Assembly: GCF_000152965.1 (NCBI RefSeq)
Contig: NZ_CH902583.1
Span: 3,043,694-3,107,693, forward strand
DNA length: 64,000 nt
Direction of reading: 5' to 3'
Source: Roseobacter sp. MED193
GTDB lineage: Bacteria; Pseudomonadota; Alphaproteobacteria; Rhodobacterales; Rhodobacteraceae
Shown here: one piece after another, positions 1 through 9,034 of the stretch
How positions within the stretch are numbered: the stretch's first letter is position 1
How the letters are laid out: each line of letters begins with the position of its first letter
Made by a program: the position numbers and the translations under genes
Notes under the pieces: generated by a model
Seen by the model: only the letters and a program-made list of their open reading frames with translations
Told to the model about the DNA's origin: nothing
Database searches by the model: none

Positions 1-644
1 ATCCCGAGGGGCAGCCTCAGAAAGTGGGCGTAGCGATCACCGATGTGGTGACTGGGCTATATGGCACCATTGGCATCCTGGCAGCTGTTGAGCAACGCCA
101 CAGCACCGGTCGGGGTCAGCACATTGATATGTCTTTGCTGGACTGTGCCACCGCTGTTCTGGCCAATCAGGCAATGAACTATCTGGTGACGGGGGATAGC
201 CCGACACGGTTGGGAAATGCGCATCCCAATATCGCGCCCTATCAGGTCATGGCGGTGCAGGATGGGCATATCATTCTGGCGGTTGGCAACGACGGCCAGT
301 TTCAACGGCTCTGTGATGTGCTGGGCCTTGCCGGAGTCAAAACGGATGCGCGTTTCAGCACCAATCAGCTGCGGGTGGCCAATCGGGTGATCTTGACCAC
401 CCTGATTGAAACCGTGGTTGCGGGTTGGAGCCAGGCTGATCTGTTGGCGGCGCTGGAGAGGGCGACAGTCCCGGCAGGACCGATCAACACCATTGGCCAG
501 GCCTTTGAAGACCCGCAGATCCGGCATCGCGGCATGCAGATCGTACCCGAAGGTATTCCTGGCGTGCGTGGCCCGTGGCGGTTCTCTGACGCGGAATTGG
601 CTTTGACCAAATCCGCCCCAAAGCTGCCCAAGAGCTCTACCTAG
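1..644 (+). CDS. CaiB/BaiF family CoA-transferase, 3' part (5' end outside window)
   Basis: Open from the left edge in the frame starting at base 3; about 213 codons are visible, so roughly the C-terminal half of a ~400-residue family III CoA-transferase. The fragment opens with a PEGQPQKVGVAITDVVTGL segment typical of the CaiB family just after the catalytic region, followed by the conserved DMSLLD, NAHPNIAPYQ and VGNDGQFQRLC segments. These enzymes move CoA between an acyl-CoA and a carboxylate. The substrate cannot be read from this part. An internal GTG at 24 is not the real start because coding similarity continues upstream of it. Confidence 0.88.
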   Translation, partial: PEGQPQKVGVAITDVVTGLYGTIGILAAVEQRHSTGRGQHIDMSLLDCATAVLANQAMNYLVTGDSPTRLGNAHPNIAPYQVMAVQDGHIILAVGNDGQFQRLCDVLGLAGVKTDARFSTNQLRVANRVILTTLIETVVAGWSQADLLAALERATVPAGPINTIGQAFEDPQIRHRGMQIVPEGIPGVRGPWRFSDAELALTKSAPKLPKSST

Positions 645-657
645 CGAATTCTCCGCG

Positions 658-1449
658 CTAGCGCGTTTGGCTGTTGATGCTGATGGGCAGCTGATCCCCC
701 AACAGGCGCCGGACCTTTGGGTCCAGTCTGGGACTGTCTTTTGGGTAGGCCCCGGTCAGCTCCAAGGCCTCACGCGCAGTCATGCGATCTGCAATGCGCA
801 CCCAGATCGTGCGGGTGGAAAAGGGCTGCTGATCGGGGCGGGCGGCGACTCCGAGTGTTAGCCCCTGTAGGTAACTGGTCTGTTGTGGGTGCTCGGGCAT
901 TAAGACTGTTTCCGACAAAAAGCCCCCAATGCGCCTAGGTGTTTCATACATGCAGAGCCGATTGCCCTGAAAACTGGCCAAACCGTGATAGCGTCCGCGT
1001 TGGTGGATGCTGCCATCCAGGGAGCTTGCTCGCTCATAGGTATGGGTGACAACCAGCCCCTCTTCTGCCCGCAGCTGGATAAGACTGCGCAGGACCTGCC
1101 CTGGCCAGGTCGGGGTGCAATAATAGGCGTGGTAAACACCCAGAAATCGTCGCAACGGGCGGGCTTGGTTTTGAAACAACTGATTGAAGGGCTGCAATTG
1201 CGCTGCAGCACTTTGCGGTGGCTGGGCCGCCTGAGCTGAGCAGAAATCCGTATGGGGGGCGAAAAGCGCATTCTCCGACAGAGCAAAATACTTTTCGATA
1301 CGTCGCAGATTATGGGCCGAGGGTATCCCGCCGCCATTCAGATAGCGGTTGAACTGCTGGCGATTGATGCCGATGCCGCGACAGGTCTGGGCAATGGGGC
1401 CGGCCTCGGCGCAAAGCCAGCGCAGGTTCTGTGAAAAAGACGACGGCAT
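658..1449 (-). CDS. HTH (XRE-like) transcriptional regulator
   Basis: 263 residues. The N-terminal ~65 residues look like a lambda-repressor-type HTH, with RQQFNRYLNGGGIPSAHNL around residues 29-47 as the recognition part. The remaining ~190 residues form a beta-rich domain without an obvious named family; this layout recurs in alphaproteobacterial regulators. It lies convergent to the CoA-transferase fragment (13 bp gap) and divergent from the CocE-like hydrolase, with 133 bp between starts, so it may control that hydrolase. This is inference from orientation only; no operator was identified. Confidence 0.75.
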   Translation of the reverse strand: MPSSFSQNLRWLCAEAGPIAQTCRGIGINRQQFNRYLNGGGIPSAHNLRRIEKYFALSENALFAPHTDFCSAQAAQPPQSAAAQLQPFNQLFQNQARPLRRFLGVYHAYYCTPTWPGQVLRSLIQLRAEEGLVVTHTYERASSLDGSIHQRGRYHGLASFQGNRLCMYETPRRIGGFLSETVLMPEHPQQTSYLQGLTLGVAARPDQQPFSTRTIWVRIADRMTAREALELTGAYPKDSPRLDPKVRRLLGDQLPISINSQTR

Positions 1450-1582
1450 CTTGGCTTCCTACTGGTCTGTGAACTTTCAAAGTGCTTACATTAGCGTCAC
1501 TTCGCTCACAATTGCGCAGTATGAAATATCAGCCACTTGGGTGAAGGTTTGGCAAAACAGCCAGCCAGAAAGAGACGGCCAG

Positions 1583-3568
1583 ATGCCAAATGCCTTTAAC
1601 TTGATCGACACCACCTGGATTGACCTGCCTGATGGGCGTCGCCTGGCCGCACGCATGTGGTTGCCTCGGCTGGAACAGCCAGTGCCGGCGATTCTGGAAT
1701 ATCTGCCCTACCGCCAGGGCGATGGCACCGCGCCACGGGATGAGACCACGCATACCGTTTTTGCCAGCGAGGGCTATGCCTGTATCCGCGTCGATATTGC
1801 CGGGACCGGGGACAGCGAAGGCGTTTTTGATGACGAATATTCTGAACAAGAGTTGAGCGACGGCGAGGCGGTTCTGGCCTGGATTGCCGCGCAGGACTGG
1901 TGCGACGGGAATATCGGCATGATCGGCATATCCTGGGGCGGCTTCAACGGCTTGCAACTGGCCTATCGTCGTCCAGAGGCGCTTAAGGCAGTGGTCTCGG
2001 TGGCCTCAACAGCCGATCGCTATGCCGATGACATCCATTTCATGGGCGGCTGTCTGCTCAGCGATAATGCCAATTGGGGCAGTCAGATGTTTGCCTATCA
2101 ATCGCGCCCGGCGAATCCAAAAAACCGACCCGATTGGCGGACAGATTGGATTAAGCGGATCGAAGAAATGCCCTTTATGGCCGCCGATTGGCTGCGCCAT
2201 CCCACCCGGGATGAGCAATGGAAACACGGTTCTGTCTGCGAGGATTGGTCGGCTATTACCGCCCCGGTTTTGGCAATCACCGGCTGGGCAGATGCCTATG
2301 TGAACACGCCATCCGCCCTGGCGGCTAATCTTGCCGCTCCAGCAAAAGCGCTTGTTGGCCCCTGGGAGCATCGCTACGCCCATATCGCTAAACTGGACCC
2401 TGCGGATTTTCATGGAGAGGTCCTGTCCTGGTTCGACCAATACCTGCGTGGAGAGGACAGCGGCGCAAAGGCATTGCCTGATTATCGCACCTTTATGCAG
2501 GAGCATTTCAATCCGACCATGCAGAACAAGCCTCGCCAGGGGCGCTGGGTGGCAGAGGCGCAATGGCCTTCGCCCAATGTACGTGAAAAGGTGATGTTTC
2601 TTGGGGGCGATGGGCTGACAGAAGAGGCCAAGGCTGGGCAGCGGGTTGTCCGCAATCCGGCCACTCTGGGCCAGGCAGGCGGATATTTCTGCGCGGGCAT
2701 GCGGTTTGAAAACGAGCTGCCGGGGGATCAAGCGGCAGATGATGCCATGGCAACCTGTTTTGACACTGGCCCATTGGCGGCGCCGCTTGAAATTCTGGGG
2801 CGGCCCCGCCTGCGGGTTTCCTTCAGTGTTGATCGGCCTGTAGCGCAGCTCGTGGCGCGGCTTTGTGATGTCTCGCCCGAAGGGGTGTCCCAGCGCATCA
2901 CTTTTAGGCCCCTGAACCTGACCCACCGCAATAGCCATGAAAGCCCAGAGCTATTGGTGCCGGGGCAGGTCTATGAAGCCGAGATCGCACTGAATGAATG
3001 CGCCCATCATCTGCGAGTGGGGCATCAACTGCGGCTGGCGTTGTCGACCTCCTACTGGCCCATTGTTTGGCCTGCCCCAGAGGCTGCCGAGGTGACGCTG
3101 CATCTGGAGAACTGTTCCCTTATTCTGCCAGAGCGGCGCGTGGCAAAGGAGATTGCCCCGCAGAACCCCGGTGCCCCACGTGAGTACCCAAGCCTGCAAT
3201 CTGAGGTGCTGCGCGAGGCCAGCGGCACCTCAGAAACCAAGACCCGCATTGACGGAACCTTGGTTCTGGATACCTTTGATGACTATGGTAAAGCAGTGGA
3301 TCCTTATCACGGACTCACCGTAGGCAGCCATGTTTCTATGCACTATGCGATTCACCCCGATGACCCGGCCTCTGCGGTGTTTGCCAGCGATTGGAATTTT
3401 ACATTTGAACAGGACAACTGGCAGGTCTCAATCGACACTGAGAACAAGATGACCTGTGATGTTGACAACTTTTACCTTTGGCGCCGGGTGACGGCCCGTG
3501 AGGGCGCCGATGGCGCAGAGGTTCTGGTCAAGGAATGGCAGGAAACCATTGCACGCGGATTCCAGTGA
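1583..3568 (+). CDS. CocE/NonD family serine hydrolase
   Basis: 661 residues from ATG 1583. The frame is open further upstream, but homology-like sequence begins at MPNAFNLIDTTWIDLPDG, so I chose this start. The N-terminal alpha/beta hydrolase domain carries the nucleophile motif GISWGGF (Ser about 117). A later GWADAYVN and WEHRYAH supply the probable Asp and His of the triad. The C-terminal third is the jelly-roll domain of X-Pro dipeptidyl-peptidase/CocE proteins. Such enzymes hydrolyse esters, amides or X-Pro peptides; the natural substrate is unknown. No signal peptide, so probably cytoplasmic. A strong hairpin follows the stop. Confidence 0.85.
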   Translation: MPNAFNLIDTTWIDLPDGRRLAARMWLPRLEQPVPAILEYLPYRQGDGTAPRDETTHTVFASEGYACIRVDIAGTGDSEGVFDDEYSEQELSDGEAVLAWIAAQDWCDGNIGMIGISWGGFNGLQLAYRRPEALKAVVSVASTADRYADDIHFMGGCLLSDNANWGSQMFAYQSRPANPKNRPDWRTDWIKRIEEMPFMAADWLRHPTRDEQWKHGSVCEDWSAITAPVLAITGWADAYVNTPSALAANLAAPAKALVGPWEHRYAHIAKLDPADFHGEVLSWFDQYLRGEDSGAKALPDYRTFMQEHFNPTMQNKPRQGRWVAEAQWPSPNVREKVMFLGGDGLTEEAKAGQRVVRNPATLGQAGGYFCAGMRFENELPGDQAADDAMATCFDTGPLAAPLEILGRPRLRVSFSVDRPVAQLVARLCDVSPEGVSQRITFRPLNLTHRNSHESPELLVPGQVYEAEIALNECAHHLRVGHQLRLALSTSYWPIVWPAPEAAEVTLHLENCSLILPERRVAKEIAPQNPGAPREYPSLQSEVLREASGTSETKTRIDGTLVLDTFDDYGKAVDPYHGLTVGSHVSMHYAIHPDDPASAVFASDWNFTFEQDNWQVSIDTENKMTCDVDNFYLWRRVTAREGADGAEVLVKEWQETIARGFQ

Positions 3569-3580
3569 GCGGTCTTAAGC

Positions 3581-3618
3581 AGGTTTCAGGTCAGGCGTTT
3601 TTGCCTGACCACCTTTGC
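3581..3618. terminator. Hairpin between convergent cocE-like gene and nadC
   Basis: GGTCAGGC (3589-3596) and GCCTGACC (3603-3610) form a perfect 8-bp stem with a T-rich loop. AGGT/ACCT (3581-3584 and 3611-3614) can extend it. It sits in the 59-bp gap between two convergent genes and could terminate either; the T tracts are short. Confidence 0.6.
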
Positions 3619-3627
3619 AAACCGGTC

Positions 3628-4479
3628 TTAGAAATCCAGTCCTAGGTCCAGGGTGCTGGCTGAATGGGTGAGGGCGCCAGAAGAAATGTAATCGACGCCC
3701 GTGGCGGAGACTTCAGCGATGCGCTCCAGCTTCATATTGCCAGAGGCCTCAGTCACCAATCTGCCACCCGTCATTTGCACCGCGCGAGTGAGATCCGGGG
3801 TGCTCATATTGTCCAATAGCACCACATCTGCGCCACCGGTCTCCAGCACCTGTGCGAGCTGCTCTAGGGTGTCGACTTCAATCTCGACCTTCATCATATG
3901 GCTGACGCTGGCCTTTGCCGCTGTCAATACCTGCGCAATGCCACCTGCAGCCGCGATATGGTTGTCCTTGATCAGGATCGCATCCGAGAGGCCAAAGCGG
4001 TGGTTCGAGCCACCGCCGTGAAGCACCGCTTGTTTTTCCACCATGCGCAGACCCGGCGTGGTCTTGCGGGTGCAGGTGATACGGGCCTGGGTGCCCTCGG
4101 TTTCGGCGACAAAGCCAGCCGTCAGGCTGGCAATACCAGACAGGCGGCCCGCAAAGTTCAGTGCGATGCGTTCGCCCGACAAGATCGAAGCGGCAGCCCC
4201 CTCGATGGTCATCAAGGCGTCGCCAGGGGCACAGGGCGAGCCATCTTTGATAAGGGTTTCAACCTTCAGGGAGGGATCGACTAGGTGAAAGGCGATGCGG
4301 GCAATCTGCATACCTGACACAATACCGGCGTCCCGGGCATTCAGCCGCGCGGTATAGCGTATCCCGGCTGGGATCACTGTGCGGGTGGTGATATCGCCGT
4401 TCTGGCCCAGATCCTCATGCAGGGCGGCACGCACTAGGGGTTCCAGCAACAGATCAGGGAGGGGAGCTTGGCGGATCAT
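3628..4479 (-). CDS. nadC: Carboxylating nicotinate-nucleotide diphosphorylase
   Basis: 283 residues, the usual length. It converts quinolinate and PRPP to nicotinate mononucleotide, CO2 and PPi, the third step of de novo NAD synthesis. The family core is clear: CTRKTTPGLRMVEKQAV, then GGGSNHRFGLSD and ILIKDNHI. The frame remains open upstream of 4479, but ATG 4479 is preceded by AAAGGACAT and matches the family start (MIRQAPLPDLLLEPLVRAAL). It lies 11 bp downstream of nadB and is last in nadABC. Confidence 0.95.
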   Translation of the reverse strand: MIRQAPLPDLLLEPLVRAALHEDLGQNGDITTRTVIPAGIRYTARLNARDAGIVSGMQIARIAFHLVDPSLKVETLIKDGSPCAPGDALMTIEGAAASILSGERIALNFAGRLSGIASLTAGFVAETEGTQARITCTRKTTPGLRMVEKQAVLHGGGSNHRFGLSDAILIKDNHIAAAGGIAQVLTAAKASVSHMMKVEIEVDTLEQLAQVLETGGADVVLLDNMSTPDLTRAVQMTGGRLVTEASGNMKLERIAEVSATGVDYISSGALTHSASTLDLGLDF

Positions 4480-4490
4480 GGCATGTCCTT

Positions 4491-6074
4491 TCAAAGGCTG
4501 TTCAACACCTCGTCGCGCAGCGCGAGGGCGGCGGCGAGTGTGGTCTGGCTGCGCTGGGCCAGGGCGGGGTTGGCCTGCGGAAAATCGCTGCGAAAATGTC
4601 CTCCGCGGCTTTCGCGCCGCTCCAGTGCGCAGGTCGTGATCAGGGTGGCTGTGGCACACATATTCAAAAAGGCCTCGTCCTGCGAGTGGCATGCCTCCAG
4701 CTCTGCAAGAGTGATGAGCGCCTGCCGCAGCCCAGCTGCATCACGGAGCATGCCTACATGAGCAGTCATGGTCAGGCGCAACCTTTGCACAGCATCTGTA
4801 TCCATGGCCTGTGCATTTTCTGTGAATTCAGGGCTGAGCTCTGGGGCAGGGTCCGCAGGCATTGCCACGCGATCTGCAATATCCCTGGCGGCGCGGCGGG
4901 CGTAGACCAAAGCTTCCAATAGGCCGTTTGAGGCCAGCCGATTGGCACCATGCAGACCCGTTGAAGCGGCCTCTCCGCTGACCCAGAGACGCTCCAGAGA
5001 GGCACGGCCCCGCATATCGGTTTCAATCCCACCCATGTGATAATGAGCAGCGACAGCGACGGGGATCGGGCCCTTCACTGGGTCAATCCCTGCACGGGCA
5101 CAGGTTTCGGCCAGGGCTGGAAAACGGGACAGGACTCCGGCGCCCAGGGCGGAACGGGTGTCCAGCATGGGGCGGCGCCCAGCCTGTGTTTCCGCAAATA
5201 TACCTCGCGCCACTACGTCTCGCGGCGCAAGCTCTGCGTCCGGGTGTTGATCTGCCATAAAGCGCTGGCCGTCAGAATTGATCAGGGTTGCCCCCTCGCC
5301 GCGCAGGGCTTCGGTGGCAAGCGGGGCAGGATCTTCGCCGCAATCAATCGCCGTAGGGTGGAACTGTACGAATTCAGCATCGGCAATGCGGGCCCCGGCA
5401 CGGGCAGCGAGCCCGATCACTTGGCCGCGTATGCGCGGTGGGTTTGTGGTATGGGCAAACAACCCGCCAGATCCGCCGCCAGCGAGCAAGACTGCCGGGC
5501 AGATGATCTGCAGCGGGGCTGAGGGGGGATCTGAGCGCCGGATCCAAACCCCTGTCACAGTACCGCCTTTGGTTTCCAGTCGCAGGGCCTCTGTGCCCTC
5601 GATCACCTGGATCGAAGGTGTGGAGCGCACGGCCTCAATGAGGGTTTCCATGATTTGCTGGCCAGCTTGATCGCCCTTGACCCGCACAACGCGGGCAGCG
5701 GAATGGGCGGCTTCACGGCTCATCACATAGTTCCCGTCAGCATCGCGATCAAAGGGCGCACCAAGTTCCGTGAGATCTAGGATATGGTCTCGGGCCATGC
5801 GGGTAACCATATCGGCTACCTCTGCGTCCACGGTGCCGTCGCCTGCCTTCCGGGTGTCTTTTGCATGCGCCTCGGCACTGTCGGTTTTGGCCATGGCGGC
5901 AGCGACGCCCCCTTGGGCCCAGGCGGAACTTGCCCCGAGGCCAAGGGGCTCGGGGGAGATCATCAGGACAGGGCGCGGGGCTAGCTCTAGCGCAGCATAA
6001 AGCGCCGCAAGACCTGCGCCGACAATGACGATGCGATCCGTCAGAAGCGGCTTGGTCTCAACCAGAGGCGTCAT
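4491..6074 (-). CDS. nadB: L-aspartate oxidase
   Basis: 527 residues. FAD enzyme oxidising L-aspartate to iminoaspartate for quinolinate synthesis. The N-terminal dinucleotide fold is IVIVGAGLAALYAALEL. Typical fumarate-reductase/NadB motifs follow: GGGSGGLF, FVQFHPTAI, HYHMGGIETD and GEAASTGLHGANRLASNGLLE, with a helical C-terminal domain. It is the middle gene of nadA-nadB-nadC, with a 47-bp gap from nadA. Cytoplasmic. Confidence 0.96.
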   Translation of the reverse strand: MTPLVETKPLLTDRIVIVGAGLAALYAALELAPRPVLMISPEPLGLGASSAWAQGGVAAAMAKTDSAEAHAKDTRKAGDGTVDAEVADMVTRMARDHILDLTELGAPFDRDADGNYVMSREAAHSAARVVRVKGDQAGQQIMETLIEAVRSTPSIQVIEGTEALRLETKGGTVTGVWIRRSDPPSAPLQIICPAVLLAGGGSGGLFAHTTNPPRIRGQVIGLAARAGARIADAEFVQFHPTAIDCGEDPAPLATEALRGEGATLINSDGQRFMADQHPDAELAPRDVVARGIFAETQAGRRPMLDTRSALGAGVLSRFPALAETCARAGIDPVKGPIPVAVAAHYHMGGIETDMRGRASLERLWVSGEAASTGLHGANRLASNGLLEALVYARRAARDIADRVAMPADPAPELSPEFTENAQAMDTDAVQRLRLTMTAHVGMLRDAAGLRQALITLAELEACHSQDEAFLNMCATATLITTCALERRESRGGHFRSDFPQANPALAQRSQTTLAAALALRDEVLNSL

Positions 6075-6121
6075 ACACTTGGCTCCGAAGAATGTGGTGT
6101 CACAGGATGGCTTGGCACCTA

Positions 6122-7174
6122 TCAGATGCCCAGCTCTTGCGACAGATCGATCATCTTTTGAACGGCCTGTCTAGCGCCTTCGGCCACCTTGGGGTCAACC
6201 TCGATGGGTTCAGACATGGTGTGCAGCGACCAGAGGATTTTCTCCAGCGAGATCATCTTCATGTAGGGGCACATGTTGCAGGGGCCGACAAAATCCACCT
6301 CGGGCAGGCTGTCTGAGATATTTGAGGCCATCGAGCATTCGGTGATCAGCAGCGCCTTTTCCGGCTTTTCATCAGTGACATATTTGATGATGCCGCTGGT
6401 AGAGCCGGAGAAATCTGCTTCGGCAACCACATCCGGGGGGCATTCGGGGTGGGCAATGAGCCGGGTGCCGGGGTTCCATTCGCGGAACTCACGCAGATCC
6501 TTGGCGCTGTATTGCTCGTGAACAATGCAGGAGCCTTCCCACCAAACGACGTTTTTATGCGGCACATCCTGGGCCACGTTCTGCGCCAGATACTGGTCAG
6601 GGGTCATGATAACCGTGTCGCTTTCCATGGCGCCCACGATTTGCGCGGCATTGGAAGAGGTGCAGCAGATATCCGAAGCCGCTTTGACCTCGGCAGTGGT
6701 GTTCACATAGGTGACCACCGGCGCGCCGGGGTAGCGGCGGCGCATCTCTTCGACGCCCTCGGCAGTGATGGATTCCGCAAGCGAACAGCCAGCCTCCATG
6801 TCCGGCATCAAGACAATCTTGTCGGGACTCAGTATCTTGGAGGTCTCGGCCATAAAATGCACGCCGCATTGCACGATGACATCGGCCTCGACACGTGTGG
6901 CTTCTATGGCCAACTGCAGGCTGTCGCCCACCACATCAGCGACGCCGTGATAGATTTCAGGCGTCATGTAGTTATGTGCCAGGATTACTGCATTGCGTTC
7001 TTTTTTCAGGGCGTTGATCGCAGCCACGTAGGGGGCGTGGATGGCCCAGTCCATGGGGGAAACTACGCGCTTCATACGCGCATATTCCACGGACATTTCT
7101 TCTGCCAAACTGGGGTTTGGCGCCAGATCGTAGTGAGCGGCGAGCTGATCTCGCATGGTTTGCAGATCAAACAT
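6122..7174 (-). CDS. nadA: Quinolinate synthase
   Basis: 350 residues. [4Fe-4S] enzyme condensing iminoaspartate with dihydroxyacetone phosphate to quinolinate. Visible signatures: ILAHNYMTPEI near residue 64, VGDSLQLA, FMAETSKIL, the Ser/Thr-rich CCTSSNA, HPECPPDVV and the cluster-ligand region FVGPCNMCPYMKM. First gene of the nad operon. Upstream, the pair TGAAAC (7202-7207) and GTTTCA (7222-7227) lies 28-53 bp before the start and could be an operator, but I cannot assign a regulator. Confidence 0.96.
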   Translation of the reverse strand: MFDLQTMRDQLAAHYDLAPNPSLAEEMSVEYARMKRVVSPMDWAIHAPYVAAINALKKERNAVILAHNYMTPEIYHGVADVVGDSLQLAIEATRVEADVIVQCGVHFMAETSKILSPDKIVLMPDMEAGCSLAESITAEGVEEMRRRYPGAPVVTYVNTTAEVKAASDICCTSSNAAQIVGAMESDTVIMTPDQYLAQNVAQDVPHKNVVWWEGSCIVHEQYSAKDLREFREWNPGTRLIAHPECPPDVVAEADFSGSTSGIIKYVTDEKPEKALLITECSMASNISDSLPEVDFVGPCNMCPYMKMISLEKILWSLHTMSEPIEVDPKVAEGARQAVQKMIDLSQELGI

Positions 7175-7520
7175 GGCTAATCCTTAAAGTGGTGTTCAGG
7201 ATGAAACTTTGGGTGAGGCTTGTTTCACGTTCAAATTCCGCACGCAAGAGAAGCATTGGCAATACCAGGGTGAGTGCGATGATATGGCGCGAGTTAGAGC
7301 CGGTCTTGGGGTTCATTGGCGCATTGCGACGGCTAAAGGAAACCATAAATCCGTCAGTGGGGTCGCATTTCCGTGGTTTTCGGTCTGAATTTGGGGCTGG
7401 GAATGACAAAGTTCAGCTAGGCAGGGCTGGTGAAATTGACCCGCCGACACTGCGGGCGCAAGAGGGGGATAGACAAATTGTCCAATTTTCTTTCTCCCGT
7501 AATTTTGCGCTGTTTTAAGA
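7175..7520. other. Divergent intergenic region nadA / tupB
   Basis: No convincing coding sequence: the short open frames on both strands lack recognisable composition or ribosome-binding sites. It must hold the nadA promoter (minus) and the tup promoter (plus). The only symmetric element seen is the 6-bp inverted repeat TGAAAC/GTTTCA at 7202-7227 close to nadA. Confidence 0.5.
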
Positions 7521-7600
7521 GGTCTGGCTGTGCTCTTGAACCAGATGAAGGTCGGTTTGTGACCAGGCAGGAGGCGGTTATCCTCCGACCCAAAGAGGAG
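7521..7600 (+). promoter_or_regulatory. Structured leader of tupBCA with alternative hairpins over the ribosome-binding site
   Basis: Three neighbouring hairpins can be drawn: TCTGG (7523-7527) with CCAGA (7541-7545); GGTC (7550-7553) with GACC at either 7561-7564 or 7587-7590; and GGAGG (7570-7574) with CCTCC (7582-7586). The last competes with TCCTC (7581-7585) pairing to GAGGA (7595-7599), which is the Shine-Dalgarno of tupB. This is the arrangement of a translational switch. I cannot match it base for base to the Moco/Tuco riboswitch consensus from memory, so the ligand is left open. Confidence 0.5.
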
Positions 7601-7613
7601 AAATACAGGCGCG

Positions 7614-8318
7614 ATGGCTGATCTGTTGGACGGCATATTTCAGGCCTTCTGGCTGTTGGTGACCTTGGATTCTGATCTGGTAGAAATCACCCTGCGGTCG
7701 CTGCGGGTCACTTTGACCGCCCTCGTGATCGCCTCGGCGATTGCCCTGCCTTTGGCGGCGCTTTTGGCCGTGCGGAGGTTTAGGATGCGGCGCATTACCA
7801 TTGCCGTGTTGAACGCCTTGATGGGGTTGCCCCCCGTGGTGGTGGGGTTGATCGTCTATGTGTTTTTGTCGCGCGCAGGTCCGCTCGGGGTGCTGGGGCT
7901 GTTGTTCACGCCGACAGCGATGATCATTGCACAGGTCGTTATCATAGTGCCGCTGATCGCCTCGATTGCGCATCAGTCCCTGCGAGAGCTGTGGAGCGAC
8001 TACCATGATCTGCTGATTTCGATGAACGCGAGCCAGACGCAACGCATCAAGGCTTTGTTATGGGATGGGCGGCGGGCATTGCTGACAGCAGCATTGGCGG
8101 GTTTTGGCCGGGCAATTGGTGAGGTCGGCGCCATCATGGTGGTTGGCGGCAATATCGACCATGCCACGCGGGTGTTGACGACAGCGATTGCTCTGGAGAC
8201 CGGCAAGGGTGAATTTGCCATGGCGCTTGGCCTTGGCTTTGTGCTGATTGCCATGGCGATCACGGTCAATCTGGCCATTCATTGGCTGGGCCACACGGAA
8301 ACAGAGGGGCGTTGGTGA
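7614..8318 (+). CDS. tupB: Tungstate ABC transporter permease
   Basis: 234 residues with about five or six membrane segments. The ABC permease coupling loop GRAIGEVGAIMVVGGNI near residues 163-179 matches the CysW/ModB/TupB type. With the downstream ATPase and TupA-like binding protein it forms a tungstate (possibly also molybdate) importer of the inner membrane. ATG 7614 follows GAGGAG at 13 nt, a slightly long spacing, behind a structured leader. The stop overlaps the next start (TGATG). Confidence 0.85.
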   Translation: MADLLDGIFQAFWLLVTLDSDLVEITLRSLRVTLTALVIASAIALPLAALLAVRRFRMRRITIAVLNALMGLPPVVVGLIVYVFLSRAGPLGVLGLLFTPTAMIIAQVVIIVPLIASIAHQSLRELWSDYHDLLISMNASQTQRIKALLWDGRRALLTAALAGFGRAIGEVGAIMVVGGNIDHATRVLTTAIALETGKGEFAMALGLGFVLIAMAITVNLAIHWLGHTETEGRW

Positions 8319-9034
8319 TGCAAAAACCGTTGTTTCCTCTGATCGCAAAACAGGCCACCGTTCGTCGCCGAGGCAAAGTACTGGTTGGTCCAGTCGATCT
8401 GACCCTTGGGGGGCAGGGCACGACCATAGTTATCGGCCCCAATGGTGCCGGTAAGACAACTCTGTTGAAAATGCTGCACGGCATCGAGCGGATGAATGGC
8501 GGTGTTCTGGACTGGGCCTGCCCCACAGAGGAGGCGCAGCGGCGGCAGGCCTTCGTGTTTCAAACACCCATCATGATGCGCCGATCGGTGGTGGATAACC
8601 TTGCCTACCCGTTGCAAGTGATTGGTGTCGCGCGCCGCGAAGCGCGGGCGCGGGCGGCGCATTGGGCCGATCAAATAAACCTAGGTGATGCTTTGGAGCG
8701 TTCGGCAATGCTGCTGTCCGGTGGGGAACGGCAGAAACTGGCGTTAGCGCGGGCTTTGATCCGCGAACCCGATGTGTTGTTTCTGGATGAGCCCTGTGCG
8801 TCGTTGGATGGGCGCGCTACGCGGGAAATTGAAGAGATCCTTCAGCGGGCCGCGGCCACAGGAACACGCTTGATCATGTCGACTCATAATATGGGGCAAG
8901 CCCAGCGTCTGGCTGATGAGGTTCTGTTCGTTTTGCATGGACGTATTCACGAGTTTTCATCGGCCAAGACTTTCTTTGAAGGGCCCCAAACCGCACAAGC
9001 AGATGCTTTTCTCAGAGGAGATATTGTAGAATGA
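8318..9034 (+). CDS. tupC: Tungstate ABC transporter ATP-binding protein
   Basis: 238 residues from ATG 8318, which overlaps the tupB stop; a longer frame reading (from 8282) would run into tupB and is not used. Walker A GPNGAGKTT at about residues 40-48, signature LSGGERQKLALARAL, Walker B DVLFLDEPCASLD and switch histidine in STHNMG are all intact. It powers the importer formed with TupB and TupA. The stop overlaps the tupA start by 4 bp, so the three genes are translationally coupled. Confidence 0.88.
   Translation: MQKPLFPLIAKQATVRRRGKVLVGPVDLTLGGQGTTIVIGPNGAGKTTLLKMLHGIERMNGGVLDWACPTEEAQRRQAFVFQTPIMMRRSVVDNLAYPLQVIGVARREARARAAHWADQINLGDALERSAMLLSGGERQKLALARALIREPDVLFLDEPCASLDGRATREIEEILQRAAATGTRLIMSTHNMGQAQRLADEVLFVLHGRIHEFSSAKTFFEGPQTAQADAFLRGDIVE

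Noticed and set aside
2006-2938. 310-codon minus-strand frame inside the CocE-like gene
   Set aside because: Shadow of a protein with a recognisable catalytic core.
7117-7518. Open frames in the nadA-tupB gap
   Set aside because: No family features, starts or codon pattern; one overlaps nadA.
7521-7613. Naming the tup leader a Moco/Tuco riboswitch
   Set aside because: I could not match the conserved core from memory; kept only as a structured leader.
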